This document shows positions 10,720 to 21,739 of a stretch of DNA of 64,000 nucleotides, piece after piece (position 1 is the stretch's first letter; each line of letters opens with the position of its first letter). The DNA lies in assembly GCA_019055375.1 (NCBI GenBank), contig JAHQIW010007348.1, positions 1-64,000 of the forward strand. The letters run 5' to 3'. The position numbers and the translations under genes were made by a program. The notes beneath the pieces were generated by a model. It saw nothing but the letters and a program-made list of their open reading frames with translations, was not told the DNA's origin and searched no databases. Source of the DNA: Parelaphostrongylus tenuis. Lineage: Eukaryota; Nematoda; Chromadorea; Rhabditida; Metastrongylidae.

Positions 10720-11221
10720 CTTCAAAGAGAAGGGATTTTCTTTGATTCGTTTTTCTGTTTATCTTAGTAGGGTGGCTTTACGCTGAAATTGATTCCATGA
10801 GTACAGTAATGTTCCAATGTAGAAAGAGTCAATTCAAGGTCAACGGACACTTTTTTCCTATCCAACGAAAGTCACATAGATGTTCTTTTTAACTAGGCTA
10901 GAACTCAACGTTCGATATTCGAATTATGACCAAGGACATTTGTACAGCCTTTAGACCTTCAGGGCCGCTGATCACTCGCTTCTATTCAAACTATCATAGT
11001 TTACATTTAGTGGTCACGCACCAGGTTTGGCTACTGTGGCGCCACACACTGAAACATAATACAGTCAAATTTTTGATGAACTTTGTGTAAGATACTTATT
11101 TTGGCAGCATTTTTGGTCAATGGACATTTTTTGCTGACGTCTACCATCAGAGGCCAACTCTGTCTGCGAATAACTGACTTAATATGTATCATTAATTGAA
11201 TTCTTCTCATTTCAACCGTGT
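10720..11221. other. No gene or repeat recognised
   Basis: Probable intronic or intergenic sequence; nothing identifiable. Confidence 0.3.
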
Positions 11222-11400
11222 TTAGCGGCTGTATGATGTTGCAAATATAATACAATAACAGTGAGTGATGTGCCAAACTTTGGACGTCAGATGGGGATTC
11301 GAACCCGCAGTACACTCTTTCTGAGGGCGCGTGCCATTCACTGCACTACCTACGCTCGTTCTGCCATCAGTCTTTCTGCGACACATTTGTATCGATCTAT
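11222..11400 (-). mobile_element. tRNA-derived SINE, family C
   Basis: Minus-strand B-box GGGTTCGAATCCCC is close to perfect and the A-box-like GTAGTGCAGTGAATGGCAC is present. Flanks carry GCACATCACTC and a TGATGTTGCAAATAT segment as in the copies at 593 and 891. Confidence 0.65.
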
Positions 11401-11484
11401 CAGCAACCAACTAACCGTTAACTATCTAACCTGGCAAGACGATATCGGCATTGATGCCAGTCAGGTTGATTCTAAGCGCTTTAA

Positions 11485-11690
11485 GCGGTGGTATGATCTT
11501 ACAGATACAAATCTAATAATGTTGAGTGATGTGCAAACTTTAAACGTCGGATGGGATTCAAACTCGAATCTCAACCTTTCCGAGGGCGCGTTTTAACAAT
11601 TGCATTGCTGGCGCTGGTTTTGCCAACACTCTTTCTGCGACGCAATTGTATCGGAAATGGTGAAATGCGGGTTTGATTCCCGTCTAACAT
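11485..11690 (-). mobile_element. tRNA-derived SINE, family C (tandem with previous)
   Basis: Repeats the same order ~263 bp later: GCGGTGGTATGATCTTACAG, GTGATGTGCAAACTTTA, B-box-like GAGTTTGAATCCCATC, then CTCTTTCTGCGACG. It is a direct tandem pair with 11222-11400. Confidence 0.6.
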
Positions 11691-11699
11691 TTAAAATTT

Positions 11700-12500
11700 T
11701 TGGATCTTTCAACATTAATGGATAACTAATTATGCTTTGAGATTCCGTGGAGAATGTTGATGGTAATCCTAAACGCTTCTCAGTCGCTCCATTTGATTGA
11801 ATGCATTATGGAACTATATCAGGTGTGGGATCCTCATAAAAGCGAACATTTACGCGAACACATGTGAGCTTCGTCTGTATGAATATTATGGTTAGAGTTT
11901 GGCCTGTTATGGTGTGGATAATTGCTCGCTTCACTAATCACATGAATTGCTAGCAGTGCTTAGGTGTTTGCCATCGTTGAAAATTAGCAGTCAGAAGGCA
12001 GCAAACCTTTTAGTATACGAGGACTGATTGTTGCCTGTAATGAAAACTAGTAGCGTCGTATTGCTCACTTGGAAGCCATAGTCAACCTTCATATAGTACA
12101 ACATCGTTGTTATTGCTCTTACTAGTCTTTAAGGAAGATCTATGCGCTTTTGTGGGTCAGCAAAGCAAAATTCTTCTAGAAAAACCTACTTGTTCACCCA
12201 GTAGCGCTTGCATCAGTGAATCAGTTCGTTGAGTTGACAGGGCATTCTTTTCTTTCGGATATGTGACGCTGGGTAGCTGGAGAAAAGTTTGTGCAGTCTT
12301 CTCTTCCCATTCTCAAGGAAAATAGTCGCGATGTTGCTAATTCTGAAGCTCTGGTGCTAATTATCTGTACACATGTCGACTAAAAACCAACTTCAATCAG
12401 AAATCTTCCAGTGCTCCAGAATGCGCCCAAGGTTCCCAGAAAAAACCCTAAGGACAACAGAGAGACTTTATGGCAATTTTCATCTGGTGTGGCTAAATGA
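11700..12500. other. No gene or repeat recognised
   Basis: No recognisable coding signal. Confidence 0.3.
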
Positions 12501-12504
12501 TGGC

Positions 12505-12780
12505 GCGGTCTTTTCCTATGCCACGCTCGGATACGTCGTTTGGATGCCTCGTTTTGCCGTTGTGTTTGGTATACTGGACGAGGTGATTTCTTCTGCTTCA
12601 CTTGGATACCTCGTTTAGATGCCTTGTTTTGCCGTTGTGGTTGGTATACTGGAGAGGTAGTTTCTTATGCCTCGCTCGGATACCTCGTTTGGATACCTTG
12701 TTTTGTCATTGCGATTGGTGTACTGGCAAGGTCTTATTTTATACCTCTCTAGGATATTTTGGCTGGATACAGTTCAGCCA
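12505..12780. repeat. 74-75-bp tandem repeat, ~3.5 copies
   Basis: GGATACNTCGTTTNGATNCC recurs at 12529, 12604 and 12678, and a degenerate GGATATTTTGGCTGGAT at 12752 (spacing 75, 74, 74). Each unit also carries TTTGNCNTTGNGNTTGGTNTACTGG. Because 74 is not divisible by three, the overlapping ORFs simply cycle through frames. Confidence 0.85.
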
Positions 12781-12869
12781 ATACACCAGGAATATGCTAG
12801 TTGGTGACGTAGTTTGGCCAGTGCAGGAGATTGTAGCGGCCTCAGTAGCGACACGAGATCGAATATGAT

Positions 12870-13581
12870 TAGATCGATGCACCAGGATATAGTAGTCTCA
12901 ATTTGGAGAAGCTCAAGCAAAAGAGCAGGACTATATGATTGGATGCCATCGGACCCGACACGGCATCTGTAAGCGAATTAACTGCTGTCGAGACAACCGG
13001 ATACTTGTCAGTTATGGCCACCGCCGGTGTGTTGAACGAGGTGGTCGTTGCGTCGTAGCCGCTCTACTAGGAAAATTGAGACGATGAAGTATGCCTTCAC
13101 GATGCATCTCACCTGGCGCATGTACCCAAATTCGACCTCGAACTTCGATCTGTTGTGAACCCATTTGTCGACTGTTAGTAACTATATGTATGATTCCATG
13201 GGTTGTTTAGTTTGGCAAACCGTCCAGATTGAGTGTTTCCAACAGCACTCTCTGTTCTGATAATGCAGCATAATTATGCAGTAGACTTGCCAACGTATGA
13301 TCACATTTCTTTTCACCAGCATAGAACGATTCGTCGCTCACCTTGCCCATCAACGCGAGATCTACAGTCTCCAGTTGTGAGGGATTAGATACTACAGATA
13401 CTACAACAATCTTTACTTCATGTTGAGATTGACGGTTCAGTCGTTCAATATACAAACTCCAGATGGTATTTCATATGTCCGAAATCTTTTAATGAATAAC
13501 GCACTTATATGTAATTGGAGCTGTAAAAGAGGATCATATGTAATTTTGCGGTACTTGTATTATAAGGCAACAAATGGAAAA
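12870..13581. other. Unassigned; one minus-strand ORF of uncertain status
   Basis: The minus-strand ORF at 13207-13455 (82 codons) has a protein-like composition (..TLASLLHNYAALSEQRVLLE..), but I recognise no family and see no convincing start or splice context. It could be a lone exon or chance. The rest of the stretch shows nothing. Confidence 0.25.
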
Positions 13582-14240
13582 CCGATCTTAATCGCTCGAG
13601 AGAAACTTTTCAAAGGAGTGTTAATAGACATTCGAAAGCTTAAATTTCTAGCTACAGCTTCACATAGCCGGTTTTCTAAAAAGCTTTTCTGAAGAAAACC
13701 TATGTGTTTCACGCATACATTTTTCTCGCAAGGCAGAGATCTTTTTTCAGACTTCTAGTAATCATTCTATAGCCTAGGATTGAAGGATTCCAAAGCCGTG
13801 TTTATTTTCTGGAAAATCGTTTCTTTGCAAAGTAGCAGAAAAAACAAGATTGAGTTTCACATATTCGGCTTGCTATCTCACAAACTAATCCACGGTGAGG
13901 TAGGAAAGAGGGCACGGTGGTGGCCGCAGATTTGATGCGGCAACCGACCGCGATCGATTGGCTGGCGCTACGAAGAAGTACGACTTTTGTTATTCAATTA
14001 CGACTTGCTTCTCCGCTTTGAATTACTCCATATTAAACGTATTACTCTGATATAGCGAAGTAGCAGTCAAATAGCGCAGCCGATGTAAAACCCAGTTTTA
14101 ATTGGAATTTTACAGCGTTATGAAAGGATCTCTTTGGAAAACCGGCTAAGTTGCTAAACACTGCTTTAGCCAGAGATTTCGGCTTTCGAATGATAACTAA
14201 CACTTCTATGAAAAGTTCCCCCTCTAGCGAGTGAGATCGG
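13582..14240. mobile_element. Foldback element, family F, copy 1
   Basis: Ends are inverted: CCGATCTTAATCGCTCGAGA at 13582 and its partner TCTAGCGAGTGAGATCGG ending at 14240. Homology extends ~110 bp inward through AACTTTTCAAAGGAGTGTTA, ATTCGAAAGC and AGCCGGTTTTC. The internal region has no transposase. It is 659 bp, nearly the same length as the copy at 60121-60774 (654 bp), so both are probably complete non-autonomous elements. Confidence 0.8.
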
Positions 14241-14712
14241 TTTTCATTTGTCGTCTCATAATGGACAAGAACCTATTTTTCTGTGAGGGTTTGGAATCTG
14301 GCGATTAGTTGCTTGAAACGGAAAAGATCGCAGTGAAACTTTTTTTATCAATTTGATTTTACATGCAGTGATCGAAAAAGGAAGTAGTATATGGTCTATT
14401 CGGCAAACAAATAGGTGTAAAACGGACGTGCCGCTTACTTGTGTAACTGGGTCAGTCGTCGTCCACTTCCCTCTTCGGTTTCGTATTTCCTGTTTTTCCT
14501 CTATATCCTAGTGGTTTTTTCTATCCATGTGATGGTATATGTGGGAGCACTTTCTCGAGAACCTGCGGTAATTTTCTATTAACACCTTCATATTTCTACC
14601 TTTCGAGAGCAGCTTCTCTTTTGTTTTTTCCCCAGACTTTAAGAAACTATTTGAGAGCATAAATCTCGGAGATTCGAAAAATCTGCTTGTATTTTAAAAA
14701 GGCTCTGAGAAT

Positions 14713-14836
14713 GAGGGGTGAGTAAACAGTGGCCTCTGTGGTGCAGTGGTAGCACGCATCGTGGGTATGGACAATACGCGGTTTCAACTCGTGTCTGAGG
14801 TCGAATTATTACTTACCACTCATTTTTCTTAGGTAT
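14713..14836 (+). mobile_element. tRNA-derived SINE, family B
   Basis: GGCCTCTGTGGTGCAGTGGT head with A-box, a Thr/Gly-like middle, and the degenerate B-box GCGGTTTCAACTCGTG. It ends in TTACCACTCATTTTTCTTAG, the usual 3' end of this family. Confidence 0.65.
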
Positions 14837-15044
14837 AATTGAAAAGGTTTTTTTGATGGGTTATAGCAGAAAAGTGAAGTTATGTTTCACACTTTGCGCA
14901 CATTATTACGAAAATTTTCCTTAAATATTCAAAACATTCTTCTCCGTTTTGCAAAAAATTTGTACGCTTTCTGCATTAGAAAGGTAGAAAGAACCTTGTT
15001 CTATCGTTCTATAAACGTAAGATTTTACTTTCACTCATATTGCC

Positions 15045-15120
15045 AAATGGGGGTGCCGTGGCTGAGTGGTAGTGAAGCCTGTTGTGGCGATCGTGAGATA
15101 AACTCCGCCCCATAACACTC
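15045..15120 (+). mobile_element. tRNA-like SINE head, unclassified
   Basis: GGGGGTGCCGTGGCTGAGTG resembles a tRNA 5' half with A-box, but the B-box region (GTGAGATAAACTCCGCCCC) has lost GGTTC and the stems do not pair fully. Probably a SINE remnant, not a tRNA gene. Confidence 0.45.
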
Positions 15121-16358
15121 TCTTGCAATTCTCAGCGGACGCCTCATGGAACGCCACTGCTAGGCTATCCCCGATATTCTAAGGAGACGTGCTCAATCAG
15201 TATTCTACGATGTTCAAGAAGAAGACGAAATAAAAACGAATTGAATGCTAGGAGTACTTGGATCCTCGCAGTAAAAAAAACACTAATAAGATGGATCAAC
15301 AAAGCGTCAGGAAATTTCTTTGCAAAATAAGCCCGTTACTAAGCATAAGCAGCATAGGCCTGAAGACGCGAAATGTAATTTTCTTTTCGCCTGTCCAGCG
15401 CTCTGTGAAGACCTTTTGAAAGGTTAAATTAGTCTTAGAATTATCTAAATTCATGCTATCAGATAACCATCAGAACTGTTTTGAGAGACCATTTTTCAAA
15501 GCCTGCCCACCTCGGCGCCGCACATCGAGAAATTCCATCCAGGCAGCAATATGAACACCCTAACTGAGCAAACTGGGCCGAGTATGAAGCGCAGTTTTAT
15601 CCTCGCTTCTGTAACACGCTGAAAGGCTTTTTTAGGAATTACTTATGATTTTAAAATTGCCGAGATTTAAGCTATCGAAAGGCCACTAAATGTTTGGAAA
15701 AAGCGAAAAAGGCGCATTTTCCAGAGGAATGGATAATGTTCAGAAATTCGTCTTGCGAATCGTTTCTTCTACGCTTTAAAATTTACTTACTCGGAATGCT
15801 TGAAGGTCCCGTCTTTATGATTTGTGCGCATCCCAGCACATTTTCCATTCATCTCATTCGATTGTCGTCCATAATGGTGGTTTAATTCAAGCATGGTGGC
15901 TCACGCGAGTTTCACATCGTAATCTGTATAACATCAGCAGCTGCGAGTACAGCTGATTAATTCTTTCTACAAGCACGTCCGTCAACACGTGGGTGGTCGT
16001 CTTCGGGATCAAGTGTAACCACGTGGAGTCCACTCTATAGTTCATTTTGCCCAGCGTTGTGTGATCTTCCTCTTGTATGACCAGTAAATCCAGTAAATCC
16101 GTGCTTAGTTGTCAGTCTATATTTTCATAAATCGAGGAGATGAGATAGGTTTTGGAGATATACGCTGCGCAAGCCGGCTAATCTTGTGAGTACCGACTGA
16201 ATCTCCAAAGACATCGTTAAGCGCTAAGTGAGTTGTTCGCAGTAGTCTTGACGTGATCGAAGTATTAGCCGACGTCTCTGTTGCATAGTAGAGCGCTGGG
16301 AGGAATGTTGAATCAAAAAGGTTAACGTGTAATTTTCGGCTTGTTGCTTAGTTGGTAA
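15121..16358. other. No gene or repeat recognised
   Basis: ORFs present are short and show no family features. Taken as intronic or intergenic. Confidence 0.3.
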
Positions 16359-16656
16359 GAGCCCATATGACACAGTGGTTAGAGGTGCTCTGCATTGCAC
16401 ATAAGATCAGTGATTAAATCTCGTGCTCATGGCTCACCCGGTTATTTTTACGGGATTGTTAAATTGATACAAAGACTGTTCCAGACTTGTCTGGGATGAT
16501 AACTAGCGGCGATCTGAACAGCGGGACGCCACCGGGAATCATTTGTCAATATCGGAAATGCATTCAATCATCTTAGATAGACTTAAAAATTTGAAGACGA
16601 ATGCATGGCTCATCCCTCCAGGTATTGACCAATGCTAAGAGCTTCATCCTTTTTTT
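16359..16656 (+). mobile_element. tRNA-derived SINE, family A
   Basis: Degenerate head GAGCCCATATGACACAGTGG, body with CCAGACTTGTCTGGGATGAT, GACGCCACCGGGA and ATGCATTCAATCATCTTA, ending GAGCTTCATCC and a T-run. It lies ~240 bases upstream of the LRP-like EGF fragment. Confidence 0.7.
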
Positions 16657-16894
16657 TGGTCAGTGGCTTCTTTGAAAGGTTCGGATGCGGCCCACGCTGC
16701 TCTAGTTCTTCTGTCAAATTTCTGCTTAATATCTGGTTTTGCCGATACCCTTCTCCTTTTTCGCCATCGTAATGTGTTATGTTTCAGGAAATTAATCTTT
16801 TAAGGTATAAAGTAAAATAAAATGCTTTATTTTGATCACTCAATGACGTCGAAAATAATTACGTTTGATTGCTTTGCTTCTCGGTCTTTTTCTA

Positions 16895-17018
16895 TCGACT
16901 CATGATCCTTCTCAATGCTGACGGAGTGCCGAAATGTGTATGCTCGATTGAATTTGAATTGATGTATGACGGTCGAACGTGCGGAAAACCTTCAGCCCAC
17001 TTTGTTTCACTCCAGATG
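16895..17018 (+). pseudogene. LRP-like EGF module fragment e
   Basis: Frame reads LLNADGVPKCVCSIEFELMY followed by DGRTCGKP. This is the C-x-C..F.L..DG.TC signature of the EGF-like module that separates beta-propellers in LRP/LDLR proteins. The cysteines expected just upstream of LLNADG are not present in this frame, suggesting loss or an upstream frameshift. A donor-like ATG|GTGTCG follows at 17019. Confidence 0.65.
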
Positions 17019-17107
17019 GTGTCGCAGTCTAGAGCTTCATTAGGGATGTTGGTTTCATTTTATTTTTCAAACATCTTCTCACGGTTCTCTTCTTTTACAT
17101 TTTCTAG

Positions 17108-17177
17108 ACCAACGAAATTCGATTTACTGGATATATTGAATGTCACTGATCCTCCGACTACCGCTGACCTTGACCAG
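17108..17177 (+). pseudogene. LRP-like exon f (propeller start)
   Basis: Bounded by TTTCTAG and CAG|GTGAGA, both good splice sites. It is in frame with fragment e and reads TKFDLLDILNVTDPPTTADL. The position directly after an EGF module fits the start of a beta-propeller, although the sequence alone is not diagnostic. Confidence 0.45.
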
Positions 17178-17234
17178 GTGAGAGCGAAAACTGATTTATA
17201 CGCATTATCAGTGTTAAGTGTATTCTTCAGCGCG

Positions 17235-17430
17235 GTAAAAATATACGATGTTCGGTTATTCATCGTCCGACTGGGTTATATCAGACAAGTTTCGCTCACT
17301 GAATCTGTCTCAGAGACTGTTGTTGATGAGCCTAGCCTAAGTGGTATGCATTCTCTATCTGTGGATTAGATGTCAAGAAATATCTATTGATGAGATAATT
17401 ACTCTAATATATTAGCGATCGAAAATTTTT
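17235..17430 (+). pseudogene. LRP-like YWTD repeat fragment g with nonsense codons at tryptophans
   Basis: Reads VRLGYIRQVSLTESV, VVDEPSLSGMHSLSVD, stop, MSRNIY, stop, stop, DNYSNIL. The family pattern here is G.HSL.VDW.SRN.YWTD. The TAG at 17367-17369 stands where the first Trp belongs, and a TGA at 17388-17390 stands where the YWTD Trp belongs. Both are one G-to-A change from TGG. This is the strongest evidence that the locus is a pseudogene. Confidence 0.75.
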
Positions 17431-17468
17431 GTCTGCTCGAACTGTAGTTTAAAACTGCTTCCTTTATG

Positions 17469-17737
17469 GAGCGCAGGTGACGCAGTGGTTAGAGACACTC
17501 TGCCTCGCACCTAAGGTCGATGACTCGATTTCCCTCGGTAAATTGGTACCCAGACTGGTCCAAGATTTGTTTTGGATTACAAGCAGCACTGACGCGATAC
17601 AGCGGTAGACCAACGCCGAGTCGTTGTAAAGGCCAGATATGCATTGAATCATCTCAAATGAAGTTGAAAAATGGAGACGAATGTATCGTGCATTCCTCAG
17701 GGATTGAATAGATTCCAGAGCTTCATCTTTTTTTTCC
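17469..17737 (+). mobile_element. tRNA-derived SINE, family A
   Basis: Head GAGCGCAGGTGACGCAGTGG, body with TTGGTACCCAGACTGGTCC and GGCCAGATATGCATTGAATC, ending GAGCTTCATC plus a T-run. It is inserted between LRP-like fragments g and h. Confidence 0.75.
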
Positions 17738-18011
17738 TTTTTGACGGCCATGAGCTCGGATCTTTTATTACGTCATCCTTTCCGGTGTGTCTAATTCAGG
17801 TCAAATCGTATTCGAGGCCGTACTGAAGTTTGTGACTACAGTTGAAGGTATCGGCGAACATTAGTATCACGGTCGATTTGTCCGACCTTCCTGATTGTTC
17901 ATCCTCTGATTGGATCTCTTTTCTTTATTAATGAGCAAAGCTACACTACGATAAAGGTAATTTTCCATTATCTGCTTTTTTGTAATTCTCAATGTATATT
18001 TTTGTTCATAG

Positions 18012-18169
18012 CTTATGCCGCTCATCGGTGATACTCTCGGTGGAGTTGACATTGTAGGGGAATTAACTCGTGTCCGTGATCTTGCACTTGACTTCAAGAA
18101 GGACATGATTTACTGGACAGAATTTGATGGTTTTGTTGCCTGTATTTCAGCTTCAAAACTAAGTGGTCG
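18012..18169 (+). pseudogene. LRP-like YWTD exon h (frame intact)
   Basis: A whole exon by appearance: acceptor TTCATAG, 53 open codons, donor GTGATA. It reads GELTRVRDLALDFKKDMIYW then TEFDGFVACISASKL, a near-canonical propeller blade (R.RDLA.D....IYWTE). It lies ~600 bases after the doubly stopped fragment g. On its own it would pass as functional; its neighbours argue otherwise. Confidence 0.7.
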
Positions 18170-18179
18170 GTGATATTAA

Positions 18180-18777
18180 AACTACTGTGCGCTTATTACT
18201 ATGTCAAAATACACTTTTGAGTATAGTGTGATCAACAACATCACGTGTGCTTATGTTTGAGGCTCGTATCGAGAGCTGTTATACGTAAGAACGGATGCAT
18301 CTTTTCCATTTCAATGATAGAATATACTTTTTTAATGACAAGCATAATTCTGTTAGTTACTACAGCGTAAGGGAGCTTGTTACTTTGCACAATAATGTAT
18401 CAAATATCTCTAATCTACTTATTTTTCATGGAAATTCTCTAAATTGTGAGTTGAGATATTTTTTTTTCTGAATTTTCTAAGCAAAAGGCCCTCTCTAAAC
18501 TTTAGCATAAGTAATGGAAATTATTTTAGAAATTGTCTTCTTTTTCAGTGAAACTTACACGAAGTTGATACTTCTCCCTTTGATTTTAATGGCCAACGTT
18601 TGGCGATTTCACCGTCGTTAGAGGCTGGACGTACTATATCATACCATATCTAATTCGGCTTATATTTTTCATATGTAGTAAAAATTCAATGCAAATCCAG
18701 CTCAGTAGTATAGCTACTATGTAATCTAAAGTCAAACAGATATTCTGCCCTAGATTTTTCGTACATACGCGATTTGT
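18180..18777. other. Probable intron; nothing recognised
   Basis: AT-rich sequence between LRP-like exon h and a mariner insertion. Confidence 0.35.
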
Positions 18778-19372
18778 TAGGTCGCTGCATAAGTTTTGGC
18801 ACAAGAGCAGTAAACACCAAACTTATTAGCCAAAAGTAATCAAAATTGCATCATTTTGGTATCATTTGATTGCGGATTTTCTTATAAACATTTTTCTACA
18901 CAACCTGCTTTTACTAACTTTAATATGGAGCTGAGCTATCGTGGGAACGAATTCGCTTGCTAGTCATTCACGACAGCGCGCAGGGGAAAATGATAGTGAA
19001 ACGGCGCGTAAGAATATCGACCTTGGGGCGATGATACGGTTACAGAAAGAATGACAAAGAAATGGTTTGCGTTATCCAAAACTGGGAAGAATACGCTGAA
19101 AGACCAGTTAGGCTCCGACTGTACACAGGAAACTCTATTAATCTTGCGCGCCGCTTCACTAGCATTTTTTCCTAAGCGCCATTCATGCATGATTAGCAAG
19201 TAAATATATTCCCAAGGCAGCTCCATCTTGAAGCACAAATGGGCAAACTGTATACCAAGATATTCGCTAGAAAATGCGCAATCGGACGGTGCCATGATCT
19301 TAAAATTTTATTTACCTATGGTTGATAGGTTTACGTTTATTGCCCCAGTGCCAAAACTTATGTAACGACCTA
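18778..19372 (-). mobile_element. Mariner deletion derivative (family M1)
   Basis: Terminal inverted repeats TAGGTCGCTGCATAAGTTTT and, at the right end, AAAACTTATGTAACGACCTA flank 595 bp, with TA at both ends. Minus-strand coding remnants read LGIQFAHLCFKMELPWEYIY and IMHEWRLGKNASEAARKIN, the N-terminal helix-turn-helix region of a mariner transposase. Most of the catalytic domain is absent. Confidence 0.8.
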
Positions 19373-20040
19373 ATATTAGCAAATAATTAGATGCAGTATG
19401 GTGTAGTACGTCAAAACCCTAACGAAGACGAAATTTTCAAAACGTTGACTATCGAATTTGAAAGAAGGAACTCAGACATCGTACAAGTTTTTCTTCAGTA
19501 TAAGTAAAAGACAGTTCACTTGAAATTTTTCGGCCTGACCGCGTTTTTTAGACTCGAGGCCGTGTATGTACGAACAGTCTCATTGCACGCAGTTATTCTC
19601 GCCACCTCACAAACGGAACGTACTGCCTTTCCTGTGATTACTTTGTGTTTGATCAGTATTCTCTTATTTGCAATGGTCAGTTCTCAAAGTTGTCTTGTCA
19701 GTTCAGCTGTACACAATTATCTATACTTTGACTTCTACTTTCCCCAACCCCAAAAAGTACAATTGTATCAAGCAATGAGAATGGTTTCGTTGTGATGAAT
19801 TTAAGATGTCTGGCTGATCAAACAGTGTTCTATTAAGAAGTTCGTTAAATAATTCACAAATTTATCCTCCAAACTTCGAAAGAGTGAAGCAGATTTACAA
19901 AGACCTTAGCAAAATGATGCGGAGTGCTGCACGCATACCTCATCACTCAACTCCTGATCAATTTTTTGCTTGTCTTTTGTTTGTCTTTTTAGATGTTATC
20001 GCGTCTTTAGTGATCTAACTAAAGCCACTTTGAGTCATAG
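19373..20040. other. Probable intron; nothing recognised
   Basis: Sequence between the mariner and the next LRP-like fragment. The ORF at 19520-19795 has no family features. Confidence 0.3.
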
Positions 20041-20043
20041 AAA

Positions 20044-20205
20044 TTGATCCTTTTACAATTGGATCCCATCGTGGATTTCAGTCTGTTATCGGTTGGAATT
20101 CCTCATTCTATTGCGATGGACACGTCAACCCGGCTCATTTTCTGGATTGATGGCAAAGATCCATCTAAGATTAAGTTCTCTCGGCTTGTTTTTTCTTCCA
20201 AAATA
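20044..20205 (+). pseudogene. LRP-like YWTD repeat fragment i
   Basis: Reads VGIPHSIAMDTSTRLIFWID followed by GKDPSKIKFSRLVFSS. This is the I-A-x-D....L.FW.D motif of a propeller blade, with FWID replacing YWTD, a tolerated variant. No stop occurs within the motif. Confidence 0.65.
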
Positions 20206-20269
20206 CGTACAGAGTATTTTGATATCCCTTATTCACTCATGTAGAGATTTTGGTAATCAAGAAGTTATA

Positions 20270-20424
20270 AGAACTGTCACTGAAACATATGGTTGTCTGT
20301 TTGGACGTCAACCTTTACTGATCGTCACAATTGTTCTACTTCTTATTCAATGGCAATGGATGAGAGCGGTCGAGCTCTTTATGCATCGTGCTATCCGAGG
20401 GCCGGTGTAGGCTACAGAGTGCAA
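20270..20424 (+). pseudogene. LRP-like propeller fragment j
   Basis: Reads SMAMDESGRALYASCYPRAG then VGYRVQ, with a GTATCA donor at 20425. The A.DE.GR.LYASC pattern resembles an LRP propeller blade. It connects in order with fragments i and k. Confidence 0.5.
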
Positions 20425-20520
20425 GTATCAGAACTCAGGGGAATCTATAGTATATCTCTGATATCGTGCTTCAAATTTCTTATGATATTCATTCTTCGTC
20501 ACTAAAGTTATTTGGGCAGA

Positions 20521-20602
20521 TTGTTTCGGGAAGCGAAGTATCCTTAGCTACTGGTTATTCTCCAGTGCCACGTGACCTCACAGTGCTTCCCCAGGCAAAG
20601 TA
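20521..20602 (+). pseudogene. LRP-like propeller fragment k
   Basis: After acceptor TTGGGCAG the frame reads IVSGSEVSLATGYSPVPRDL then TVLPQ. P-x-DL-x-V is a common propeller lead-in. A possible donor GTACGC follows. Weak on its own; supported by position. Confidence 0.4.
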
Positions 20603-20680
20603 CGCCCTGTTGTGTTGGTACTATAGAATCCTTTCGTTTGTTTACATTATTATCTCAATTTAGCTCTCTGTTCTACATAG

Positions 20681-20761
20681 ATGTTTCACAATTCTTATCA
20701 TCGCCGGCAATAATTCAGTGTCAACTGGATGGACGAAAGTGTAATACATGGCTGTCCAAGG
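20681..20761 (+). pseudogene. LRP-like propeller fragment l
   Basis: Acceptor CTACATAG, then VSQFLSSPAIIQCQLDGRKC, NTWLSK and a GTATTC donor. The I.Q..LDG..C pattern fits the strand after a YWTD motif. This is the last propeller-like piece before a mariner insertion. Confidence 0.4.
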
Positions 20762-20944
20762 TATTCTTGAGAGTGGGCAATTTCATGAAAAAAATTCTTC
20801 TATTGTTCACTTTTCACATTTCTTTTTGTACTGCTCATAGAAATTTTCCACAAATCTGTGACCTGGAACGAGAATTTATGCCGATCGTGTCTACTTGCAA
20901 CTCTTTTATACGGTATGTCCCATGACGAACATTTCTAATTTCAT

Positions 20945-21735
20945 TACGTCTTCTCATAAATTTTGACGCCGCAGTAATAAGCACCAAATTTGTCAACCGG
21001 ACGTTATTAAATTTTCTCAACAACACTATTTAAACTATATGGAATCAGCTTGAGCACATTTCTGCCATCTCTCGGGCAGCAAGTCAATACAGCACTCATG
21101 GAACTCGTCATCCTCGGATTTAAGGAAAGTTGTAAATCCTCGACGCGGATGATTGATGTCGCGGAACTTCTTCCTACTTAGAAAGTTCTCCACCGATCGG
21201 ATGAGGTGATAGTCAGATTGCGACAAGTGAGGATTGTGCGGCGGATAATCAAGCAACTCCTAGCCCAGATCGATCAACTTCCTCTATGTCAATGTGGTGA
21301 CATACAGCTTTGCTTTGTCTTGAAGCAGTATGAGATTACGGCGACATCGACGTGACTTCAAATTGGTGGTGTCGGCGCGAAACCCAGCAAAGAGCCAAAA
21401 CGTGTCTAAACACAGATCCTTCGGCCTTTTCACGGTTTATAATCTCGAAGGCGGTCTGTGCATCGAGTTCCAATTCGCACTCGTAAAGCAGCATACTGTG
21501 ATAAGAGCTTCGTTGAGCAACCATGATGCGGCGAGTTAGGACAAATTTGGCACTAGGAGAATGCGAAGCTCAGGAAATTCTACACAAAGCGGTGTTGATT
21601 TGTTGCCTGAGAGGTAGCAGAAATGTGTTCAGGCTGATGTCGCATACTTTGAATAGTGTTGTTAAGCAGTTTTAATTACCTACATAATTAATTTGGTGTT
21701 TAATGCTCTGCTGCCAAAACTCATGAGAAGATCTC
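20945..21735 (-). mobile_element. Foldback mariner derivative with transposase C-terminus at its end
   Basis: Arms of about 140 bp are inverted copies: CGTCTTCTCATAAATTTTG with AATAAGCACCAAATTTGTC on the left, AAAACTCATGAGAAGATC with AATTAATTTGGTGTTTAATG on the right. Minus strand of the left arm encodes NFLSRKKFRDINHPRRG and IDLLPERWQKCAQADS, the mariner transposase C-terminus. LDYPPHNPHLSQSDYH lies just upstream of that, matching the YSPDLAPSDYH region of the family. Confidence 0.75.
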
Positions 21736-21739
21736 ATAT

